Part shown: piece after piece, positions 21,109 to 26,838 of the stretch
Numbering within the stretch: position 1 is the first letter of the stretch
Layout: each line of letters begins with the position of its first letter
Source: a virus
IMG/VR virus record: IMGVR_UViG_3300030406_003470
Location: 1 to 26,838 of that record
Length of the DNA: 26,838 bases
Strand: one strand, 5' to 3'
Translations under genes and position numbers: made by a program
Notes under the pieces: generated by a model
The model's database searches: none
What the model was told of the DNA's origin: nothing
Seen by the model: the letters and a program-made list of their open reading frames with translations, nothing else

Positions 21109-21615
21109 ATGGCTCAGACAACCTTTTCTGGTCCAATTCGATCCCTGTCTGGCGTTATTAGCGCAGGATACAACGGAGTTGTTAGTTTAACGGCTGATAC
21201 TACTCTTACTGTTGCTGCTCATGCTGGAAGACCGTTACTTTGTAATGACGCAGATGGTAAGTTTACTCTTCCAAGCATTGTTGTAACGGAACCCACTGAC
21301 AAGGGAGACCCCAACCAAACAGCAAATCTAGGAGCTCAGTTCACTTTTATAGTTGTAACTGCTGCAACTGATATGGATATTTTAACTGATGGCACTGACA
21401 AGTTTGTTGGTGGCATTTACACTGGTGTTGATGACGCAACAGGCAAGACCTTTATATCGGGTGCATCTAACGATGTAATTACCCAGAATGGTTCTACAAA
21501 AGGCGGTTTGGCAGGAAGCATCATACGAGTGACTGCAATAGCGAGTGCTAAATATGCAGTAGAAGGTTTGATACTAGGTTCTGGTACTTTAGTTACTCCT
21601 TTTGCTGACGCTTAA
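21109..21615 (+). CDS. Beta-rich probable head decoration protein, 168 aa
   Basis: Begins MAQTTFSGPIRSLSGVISAG after AAGGAGG. The composition (Thr, Val, Gly, Asp; little Lys) and strand pattern (VVSLTADTTLTVAAHAG, AQFTFIVVTAATDMDILTDG) suit a beta-sandwich or jelly-roll virion protein. 'TTFSGP' openings recur in marine phage proteins next to the capsid. A decoration or head-fibre role is inferred. Translation may be controlled by the leader RNA just before it. No catalytic motif seen. Confidence 0.75.
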   Translation: MAQTTFSGPIRSLSGVISAGYNGVVSLTADTTLTVAAHAGRPLLCNDADGKFTLPSIVVTEPTDKGDPNQTANLGAQFTFIVVTAATDMDILTDGTDKFVGGIYTGVDDATGKTFISGASNDVITQNGSTKGGLAGSIIRVTAIASAKYAVEGLILGSGTLVTPFADA

Positions 21616-21632
21616 TATAGGAGCAAATTGAT

Positions 21633-21926
21633 ATGGCTACTCGTATCACGGGCAACGATGTAAAAACTGCAACAGTTACGGCTGATGGAGCATTAGTAGA
21701 TCACCCTTGCAGATTGCGAGGGTTGATCGTTGCTGGTGGCAGTTCTGATGGTTCTGTTATCTTTTATGATAACGCTAGTGCAGCCAGCGGAACTGCGTTA
21801 TTAACTCTTGGAGTTAACGCCAACACCAACGAAACATTGAACATACCAGACCAGGGGGTCTTTGCTTCTAATGGTGTATTCGCAGATATTACTAATGTGG
21901 ATCGTGTAACTATCTTTTTTTCATAG
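21633..21926 (+). CDS. Small beta-rich virion protein, 97 aa
   Basis: AGGAG lies upstream. The protein (MATRITGNDVKTATVTADGA, DGSVIFYDNASAASGTALLT, IPDQGVFASNGVFADITNVD) is a run of short strands and ends VTIFFS. This recalls small phage proteins with 'GxxLYVxD..SG..LL.I....G.....I...GI.F..GI...L.N', often beside capsid genes. It may be a decoration or head-tail joining factor; neither is proven by the sequence. Confidence 0.75.
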   Translation: MATRITGNDVKTATVTADGALVDHPCRLRGLIVAGGSSDGSVIFYDNASAASGTALLTLGVNANTNETLNIPDQGVFASNGVFADITNVDRVTIFFS

Positions 21927-21935
21927 GAAAAAATT

Positions 21936-22616
21936 ATGGCGACATCAGGGTCTAGAGACTTTGAACCAGACGTTGCGGAGTACATAGAAGAAGCGTTTGA
22001 GCGGTGCGGTCTTGAGTATCGAACAGGATACGATGGCATCACCGCTAGACGTTCTTTGAATCTGTTGTTTGCTGACTGGGCCAATAGAGGTTTGAATCAG
22101 TGGACGATTACAAACACAGCTACTACGTTATCCAAGTCTGATCAATTTATTGATTTAACATCAACGACAATTGATGTGTTAGATGTTGTTTTGCGTAGAA
22201 CTGAAAACAACTCAACAACTGATATTCAAATGAATCAAGTTGGTAGATCCGAGTATTGGAACATTCCAAGCAAAGATACAGAAGCGAGACCTAACCAATG
22301 GTTTTTGGACAAACAAATAACCCCAAGACTTTACATATGGCCAGCTTCTGAAAACAGTACTGATCAATTGATTATAAACCGATTGGTTAGGATTGAAGAT
22401 GCAGATGCTGGTGTTAATACAGTGGATATGCCTTTTAGGTTTTATCCCTGTTTAGCTGCTGGGTTGTCTTATTACATAGCACTAAAGAAAGCGCCTGATC
22501 GAGTAAACATGCTTAAAGGATTTTATGAAGAAGAGTTTGCTAGAGCGGCAGATCAAGACAGTAGCAGAGCTTCTTTAAGAATAGCACCAAGCTTGCGATT
22601 TGATAGGCAAGCCTAA
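21936..22616 (+). CDS. Head-tail adaptor-like protein, 226 aa
   Basis: Begins after AGGA. The helical N-terminal core (DVAEYIEEAFERCGLEYRTG, RSLNLLFADWANRGLNQWTI), followed by a beta part (RPNQWFLDKQITPRLYIWPA) and a helical end (PFRFYPCLAAGLSYYIALKK), fits the neck adaptor class (T7 gp11/P22 gp4-type connectors) that bridges portal and tail. It lies after the capsid genes, where adaptors are usual. The resemblance is in layout and recall, not alignment. The stop overlaps the next start by one base (TAATG). Confidence 0.7.
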   Translation: MATSGSRDFEPDVAEYIEEAFERCGLEYRTGYDGITARRSLNLLFADWANRGLNQWTITNTATTLSKSDQFIDLTSTTIDVLDVVLRRTENNSTTDIQMNQVGRSEYWNIPSKDTEARPNQWFLDKQITPRLYIWPASENSTDQLIINRLVRIEDADAGVNTVDMPFRFYPCLAAGLSYYIALKKAPDRVNMLKGFYEEEFARAADQDSSRASLRIAPSLRFDRQA

Positions 22617-22957
22617 TGACTTACGCATCAGGCAAACACTCACTTGCCATATGCGACAGATGTGGGTTCAGATATAAATACACTCAGTTAAAAAAAGAAT
22701 GGACTGGATTCTTTGTTTGCTCTGAATGTTATGAACCTAAAGAACCTCAACTTGATCCAGTTCCTCATGTTGCTGATCCAGAAGCAATAAGAAATCCAAG
22801 ACCTCAAGTTTCATCATCTCTTGTGGCTGGAGAAGGCGTTGTTAGAACGATAGATGCAAATTCAATGATGACCACAACTGGCGACAGTATTGGTTTTGCA
22901 TTTAGCATGGATGCATCTACAGGAGAAATAGGCACAGTAACGGTGGTAATAACATGA
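22616..22957 (+). CDS. Zinc-ribbon virion-module protein, 113 aa
   Basis: C13-x2-C16 (ICDRCGFRY) and C35-x2-C38 (VCSECY) form a four-cysteine zinc ribbon with 18 residues between the knuckles. The remaining part is a Pro-rich linker (QLDPVPHVADPEAIRNPRPQ) and a beta-rich tail (TGDSIGFAFSMDASTGEIGT). It overlaps the genes on both sides, so it is coupled to the adaptor genes. Zinc-ribbon proteins recur in this place in marine phages as I recall; a structural role in the neck or tail is likely. Confidence 0.8.
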   Translation: MTYASGKHSLAICDRCGFRYKYTQLKKEWTGFFVCSECYEPKEPQLDPVPHVADPEAIRNPRPQVSSSLVAGEGVVRTIDANSMMTTTGDSIGFAFSMDASTGEIGTVTVVIT

Positions 22958-23586
22958 GTTTTACATTAGCTACTTTAAAAACGGCTGTAAAAGATTACTG
23001 CGAAACATCAGAAAGCACTTTTGATACACAGCTAACTACATTCATACAGGAAGCAGAAGAACGCATATTAAAGAATGTTGAGCTTCCTGATTTTAGAAAA
23101 AATGTTACGGGCACTTCAACAGCAAGCAGTACTTATCTATCTGCTCCAAGTGACTTTTTGTCTCCTTACAGTCTGTCTGTGATATCCAGTAATGTTTACC
23201 ATTATCTGTTGTTTAAGCACGTTTCATTTATTAGAGATTACACAACCAATCCTTCAACCACTGGCCTACCAAAATACTATGCAGTGTTTGATGAAAATAC
23301 TTTTATCCTAGCCCCAACCCCAGATAGCAACTACACCTTTGAATTACATTACAAACACAGACCTGCATCACTAACCGCAGGTGCTGACAGCGGAACAACC
23401 TGGTTATCTACTAATGCGCCAGATGCGTTGTTGTATGGAACTTTAGCTGAAGCTGCTACTTTCTTAAAAGTGCCAGAAGAAGTTGTTCAATACGAACAAA
23501 GATTTGTTGCCGCAATTACTTCATTAAAACGACTTGGAGAAGGTTACGGTGCTAGAGATGAATTCAGATATGACATTGCGAGATAA
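22954..23586 (+). CDS. Second head-tail adaptor/tail tube-associated protein, 210 aa
   Basis: The N-terminus (MSFTLATLKTAVKDYCETSE, LTTFIQEAEERILKNVELPD) has the alpha-helical opening of phage adaptor (gp11-like) proteins, with the 'IxxAExRI' helix typical of that class, followed by beta segments (FLSPYSLSVISSNVYHYLLF, LPKYYAVFDENTFILAPTPD) and a helical end. It should attach the tail to the portal/first adaptor. It overlaps the preceding gene by four bases. No tape-measure gene is visible, which would suit a short-tailed phage, but the window is incomplete. Confidence 0.75.
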   Translation: MSFTLATLKTAVKDYCETSESTFDTQLTTFIQEAEERILKNVELPDFRKNVTGTSTASSTYLSAPSDFLSPYSLSVISSNVYHYLLFKHVSFIRDYTTNPSTTGLPKYYAVFDENTFILAPTPDSNYTFELHYKHRPASLTAGADSGTTWLSTNAPDALLYGTLAEAATFLKVPEEVVQYEQRFVAAITSLKRLGEGYGARDEFRYDIAR

Positions 23587-23594
23587 AATTAATT

Positions 23595-23885
23595 ATGTTT
23601 GAGATAGCAGTTGAATCAAGAGCAGGAGATGTTGTGGTTAAGACAACACATAATCGAGGACTATCTCCTGAAGAACTCGCAGAAAGAGCGGTAGAACAAA
23701 TAGTTGGTATATCTGATTCTGTTGATCCCATTGTTAGGCAGCAAGCAGAAGCTTTTAAGAGTCGCATTTATCATGTAATTTTAGGTATCATAAAACAAGC
23801 TATTAAGAGTGATAGAACTACTCTTATGAATGAATTTATTCAGCAAGGTCACCCAGACATTGCAGATATATTAAGGAGACTGTAA
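23595..23885 (+). CDS. Small conserved-type phage protein, 96 aa
   Basis: A short mixed protein: N-terminal strands (MFEIAVESRAGDVVVKTTHN), then helices (ELAERAVEQIVGISDSVDPI, VILGIIKQAIKSDRTTLMNE) ending IADILRRL. I recall this 'KQA..SDRTTL.N.....G....A.ILRRL' ending from marine phage contigs next to adaptor genes. Function unknown; a tail-assembly helper is possible. Its stop overlaps the next start by one base. Confidence 0.75.
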   Translation: MFEIAVESRAGDVVVKTTHNRGLSPEELAERAVEQIVGISDSVDPIVRQQAEAFKSRIYHVILGIIKQAIKSDRTTLMNEFIQQGHPDIADILRRL

Positions 23886-24355
23886 TGGCGATTACGACAG
23901 CAATGTGTACTTCTTTTAAGTCTGAGTTACTTCAGGGAATACATAACTTTCACAATGGATCGGGTGGTGGAACAACAACCACTACAGGTACAGGCAATAC
24001 ATTTAAGATTGCTTTGTTTACCAGCAGCGCAACTTTGTCAGCTTCTACCACAGCTTTTTCAACGACCAACGAGGTCTCTGGAACGGGGTATACTTCTGGG
24101 GGTAACACCTTAACTAATGTAGACCCAACCACTTCTGGCACTACAGCACTTACAGATTTTGCTGATACAACATTTTCCAGTAGTTCGATTACTGCAAGAG
24201 GAGCGTTAATTTATAACTCTTCTACAACCGCAGGAACAGCTAACAGAGCTGTGTGTGCGTTAGACTTTGGCGCAGACAAGACATCTACAAGTGGTGACTT
24301 TACTATTCAGTTCCCAGCGGCAGATGCCAGTAACGCGATCATTAGGATTGCATAG
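23885..24355 (+). CDS. Ser/Thr-rich virion protein, 156 aa
   Basis: AAGGAG lies upstream; start overlaps the preceding TAA. The protein begins MAITTAMCTSFKSELLQGIH, then has a Gly/Thr tract (SGGGTTTTTGTGNTFKIALF) and a beta-rich body with TARGALIYNSSTTAGTANRA and ALDFGADKTSTSGDFTIQFP. The pattern matches a phage protein I recall from marine samples near tail genes, probably an outer tail or head fibre-like component. The composition fits extracellular, protease-resistant virion surface proteins. Confidence 0.75.
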   Translation: MAITTAMCTSFKSELLQGIHNFHNGSGGGTTTTTGTGNTFKIALFTSSATLSASTTAFSTTNEVSGTGYTSGGNTLTNVDPTTSGTTALTDFADTTFSSSSITARGALIYNSSTTAGTANRAVCALDFGADKTSTSGDFTIQFPAADASNAIIRIA

Positions 24356-24365
24356 GATATAGTGT

Positions 24366-25070
24366 GTGGCTGATGTCAAGGTTGCCTTTGATGGATGGAA
24401 TTCTTCCTCTCATGGATGGGGCGAAGGAACGTGGGGTAATGGCGAAGCAGTACCTGGAGCAACAGGCGCTGTTGGCACGGTCTCGGTTGCGGCAGATGCG
24501 AACGTCAGCGTTACAGGCGTTGCAGGGACAGGGACTCTTGGCTCGATTTCTGTATCCGCTGATGCGAGTGTTAGTGTATCTGGGGTATCAGGCACTGGTA
24601 CTCTTGGTTCAGTTACGGTCACAGGTGAAGCAAATGTTAGTCCCACGGGTGTTGCTGGTACGGGAACGCTTGGTTCAGTTACGGTCTCGGCTGACGCAAG
24701 CACTTCGGTCACTGGTGTGGAAGGCACAGGAACACTGGGATCGGTTTCGGTCACGGGTACAGCGACAGTCTCTGTCACAGGCGTGGCAGGAACAACAGGG
24801 CTTGGAAGCGTCACCGCGATCACAAGTAACACGATTGAGGTCCAAGCTCCGTCAGAAATGGTCGGAGGTATTGGATCGGTTACGTTTGAGGGAGATGCGA
24901 ATGTATTCCCAACAGGCGTGGAAGCAGCCTGTACAACGAGTGGCGTTAATGTTTGGGGGCTTATCGATGACAGCCAAACAGCGAATTGGGCAAGTATTGA
25001 TGACAGCCAAACGCCAGGTTGGTCAGAAATTAATGACAGCCAAACACCTAATTGGAAAGAGGTAGCCTGA
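24366..25070 (+). CDS. Repeat-rich fibre-like protein (22-aa and 11-aa repeats), 234 aa
   Basis: GTG start with ATAGGA upstream. After MADVKVAFDGWNSSSHGWGE, six tandem units of about 22 residues follow (consensus VSVTGVAGTGTLGSVTVSAD, about residues 35-165), then a less repetitive section and three 11-residue units (DDSQTANWASI, DDSQTPGWSEI, NDSQTPNWKEV) at the end. The beta-strand period suggests an elongated fibre or brush. The 66-nt DNA repeats keep other frames open too. Probably part of the tail or head surface; partner unknown. Confidence 0.8.
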   Translation: MADVKVAFDGWNSSSHGWGEGTWGNGEAVPGATGAVGTVSVAADANVSVTGVAGTGTLGSISVSADASVSVSGVSGTGTLGSVTVTGEANVSPTGVAGTGTLGSVTVSADASTSVTGVEGTGTLGSVSVTGTATVSVTGVAGTTGLGSVTAITSNTIEVQAPSEMVGGIGSVTFEGDANVFPTGVEAACTTSGVNVWGLIDDSQTANWASIDDSQTPGWSEINDSQTPNWKEVA

Positions 25071-25201
25071 TGGTTCGTAAGGTAAAGAAAGTAATTAAGG
25101 GTTTAGAAAAGGCATCTAAGACCCACAAGAAACAAGCAGATATTTTAAAAAAGCATCTGTCTTCTGTGAAAAAACCCAAAGTTAAAACTAAGAAAAGGTA
25201 G
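25070..25201 (+). CDS. Tiny lysine-rich protein, 43 aa
   Basis: ATG overlaps the preceding TGA by one base, with GAGG eight bases upstream; it ends at TAG 25199-25201, three bases before the fibre gene. The translation is MVRKVKKVIKGLEKASKTHK followed by KQADILKKHLSSVKKPKVKT and KKR: about 40 per cent Lys/Arg and probably one amphipathic helix. The exact fit between two tail genes argues for a real gene. It might bind DNA or the fibre; unknown. Confidence 0.7.
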   Translation: MVRKVKKVIKGLEKASKTHKKQADILKKHLSSVKKPKVKTKKR

Positions 25202-25204
25202 CTT

Positions 25205-26838
25205 ATGGCAACTTACGTTAATGATTTAAGATTAAAAGAGATCGCCACTGGCGATGAATCTGGAACTTGGGGAACAAGCACAAATACGAATTTGGAGCTA
25301 ATTGCTGAAAAATTTGGGACAGGAAGCGAGGCTCTTTCGGACGCTAGTACAGCAACCATTACGATGGCTGACGGTGCTAGTGATGCATTTCGCTCTTTGG
25401 CTCTTACTCTGACAGGATCTCTTTCCCAGGCTTGTACAGTTACCCTGGCTCCAAATACTCTTTCTAACGTATGGATAATTCAAAACTCTGCTGGTGATAC
25501 AGTCACATTAACCGCAGGAACAGGCGCAAATGTGGTCATACCAAACGGCGGTATCCGCATGGTGGCTACGGATGGTGCAGGATCAGGTGCAGCGGTTACA
25601 GATGTACTCGACGTATTAGGCGGTACAGGCAACGTAGGTCTCGGTAGCGGTGCTTTTGGTACAGGTCTGACAACAGGTACAGATAACGTGGCTATTGGTG
25701 AGAACGCTGGTGATGCGTTGACTACTGGGTCTGACAATACGTTTGTTGGTGACAATGCGGGTGGGGCGACAAGTACAGGAGGATCAAACACAGCTCTTGG
25801 TTCTGAAGCTGGAGCTTCAATGTCTACGGCAGACCACAATACTTTTTTGGGACAATCTGCTGGGTATAGTATTACTGGAGGTTCCAATACTATTGGGGGC
25901 TCAAATGCAGGTTACTATTTAACTACTGGAACAAACAATGTAGCTTTTGGAAAAGATGCCCTACAAGGGCCATCTACAGGATCGACTTGCTCAAGCAATG
26001 CCGCAATCGGATGGTCATCGCTCAAATCTGTAACGACAGGCGCAGAAAACGCCGCAGTCGGGGCAGAATCCCTAGAACAAGTGACCACGGGGAGTTACAA
26101 CAGTGTTTCTGGCTACAGAGCGGGAGACTCGATAACCACCGGAAGCTATAATGTGGCCATGGGCCGAAGAGCTTTAGATTCTGTAACAACAAGCTCTTAT
26201 AGCGTTGCAGTCGGAGCGAGTGCTTTAGAAAACAGTACAGCGGCGGGAGCAACAGCCATTGGACACGCAGCTTTGGCCGCGAATACTTCTGGCCTTTATC
26301 CAACGGCTCTCGGCTTTGAAGCATTAAAGGCAAATACTACGGGCGAAGGCAACACGGCCCTCGGATACGAAGCTGGTCACGACCTGACTACAGGAAGCAG
26401 CAGCGTTGCAATCGGGTTTCGCGCTCTTGATGGAAATAGTACAGGTAGCTCTAACATAGCAATCGGAAACAACGCTTTAGGGAGCGCGAATAATTTTAAT
26501 CACAACATGGGAATTGGACTCAGTGCGGGTCTTTCCATGGCAACTGGGACACAGAACATCTTCATCGGAAATTACGCAGGTGATGGAGCGACTGCTGGAA
26601 ATAACTCAGTCGCCATCGGATACGAAGCTCTTACTGGAGCATCTACTACGGGCGGCGAACACGTTGCGATTGGGGTAGGGGCATCTTCAGCCATAACCAC
26701 GGCTACTCAAACAGTGGTCATAGGAAAATCTGCGGGTGACGCAATAACTACATCAAGTTCTTGTACAATTGTTGGCGCACTTGCTGGAAGCTCTCACGCA
26801 ACTGGCGGGGGTGTAACTGCAATTGGTTTCGAGGCTGG
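25205..26838 (+). CDS. Tail fibre/spike with beta-roll repeats (3' end cut by window)
   Basis: ATG at 25205 with AAGG upstream; no stop before the right edge, so at least 544 codons. The N-terminus MATYVNDLRLKEIATGDESG followed by TWGTSTNTNLELIAEKFG is the tail-attachment type start common in phage fibres. After a beta-rich domain (about 50-145) come many units of the form 'TTGxxNVAIGxxALxx' (for example TTGSYNVAMGRRALDS, TTGSSSVAIGFRALDG). Such units are seen in left-handed beta-roll, YadA-head-like trimeric proteins. It should bind the host surface and set host range. The receptor-binding tip is probably beyond the window. Confidence 0.85.
   Translation, partial: MATYVNDLRLKEIATGDESGTWGTSTNTNLELIAEKFGTGSEALSDASTATITMADGASDAFRSLALTLTGSLSQACTVTLAPNTLSNVWIIQNSAGDTVTLTAGTGANVVIPNGGIRMVATDGAGSGAAVTDVLDVLGGTGNVGLGSGAFGTGLTTGTDNVAIGENAGDALTTGSDNTFVGDNAGGATSTGGSNTALGSEAGASMSTADHNTFLGQSAGYSITGGSNTIGGSNAGYYLTTGTNNVAFGKDALQGPSTGSTCSSNAAIGWSSLKSVTTGAENAAVGAESLEQVTTGSYNSVSGYRAGDSITTGSYNVAMGRRALDSVTTSSYSVAVGASALENSTAAGATAIGHAALAANTSGLYPTALGFEALKANTTGEGNTALGYEAGHDLTTGSSSVAIGFRALDGNSTGSSNIAIGNNALGSANNFNHNMGIGLSAGLSMATGTQNIFIGNYAGDGATAGNNSVAIGYEALTGASTTGGEHVAIGVGASSAITTATQTVVIGKSAGDAITTSSSCTIVGALAGSSHATGGGVTAIGFEA

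Noticed and set aside
24410-24832. Antisense open frame over the same repeats
   Set aside because: A mirror of the same 66-nt units (Val/Pro/Thr repeats); no ribosome-binding site, and it lies inside a clearly coding gene.
24364-25065. A full-length open frame overlapping the repeat-rich fibre gene in another frame of the same strand
   Set aside because: It is open only because the 66-nt repeats lack stops in that frame; its product (Leu/Arg/Gln-rich) has no start signal and no family likeness.
25480-25887. Antisense open frames opposite the fibre gene (also 26022-26333)
   Set aside because: They mirror the Gly/Thr/Ala repeat codons of the fibre and have no start signals.

Overview
The window looks like part of the genome of a tailed double-stranded DNA bacteriophage (Caudoviricetes), most likely from seawater. 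Evidence: both terminase subunits, a portal protein, a scaffold, a Mu gpT-like HK97-fold major capsid protein, neck/adaptor proteins and a repeat-rich tail fibre lie in a compact virion order. Several proteins (the 'MPYLQSNIPHF' protein, the 'KGG/RGG' lysine-rich proteins, the 'MANNDAAFG' protein) resemble conserved unknowns I associate with uncultured marine phages. The host cannot be named from the sequence. I saw no tRNA, CRISPR, integrase or transposase. Neither end is a natural gene boundary: the left edge cuts a DNA methyltransferase and the right edge cuts a fibre gene.

Layout. Positions 1-514: the C-terminal end of a phage cytosine-C5 DNA methyltransferase, whose final motif is split over two reading frames. 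Positions 515-859: a gene-free region with 11 copies of GGGTCA/TGACCC and AT-rich palindromes, just left of a small unknown gene and a terminase small-subunit-like gene (860-1765). Positions 1762-6475: ten tightly overlapping leftward genes, nearly all of unknown function, behind a strong sigma70-like promoter at about 6529-6556 with a palindrome over its -35 box. Positions 6476-6948: gene-free, with a G-run/C-run segment and a family of GCTTGCGGCCT repeats. Positions 6949-9128: more leftward small genes, including a GP88-like cysteine-rich protein and a ribbon-helix-helix-like protein. Positions 9129-9542: a rightward-control region with a 30-nt palindrome and an odd stretch of G/C-ending codons.

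Positions 9543-26838: the rightward virion module. Order: TerL, two related lysine-rich proteins, a conserved unknown, a long portal, small basic proteins, a GroES-like co-chaperonin, scaffold, a conserved unknown, a probable decoration protein, major capsid protein, terminator, a possible kissing-loop leader RNA, two beta-rich small proteins, head-tail adaptors, a zinc-ribbon protein, virion-associated proteins, a 66-nt-repeat protein, a 43-residue basic peptide and a fibre with beta-roll repeats (cut by the edge). Working together, TerS/TerL would package DNA through the portal into a shell of capsid protein built on the scaffold, with the GroES-like protein probably assisting folding through host GroEL; the later genes finish the neck and tail.

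The items I judge most worth checking are the methyltransferase segment in which one DNA stretch reads as two different conserved C-terminal motifs, the possible kissing-loop RNA overlapping a ribosome-binding site after the capsid gene, the iteron-like array, the GCTTGCGGCCT repeats, and the phage GroES. No searches or folding programs were run; family assignments are from recall of motifs and gene order.
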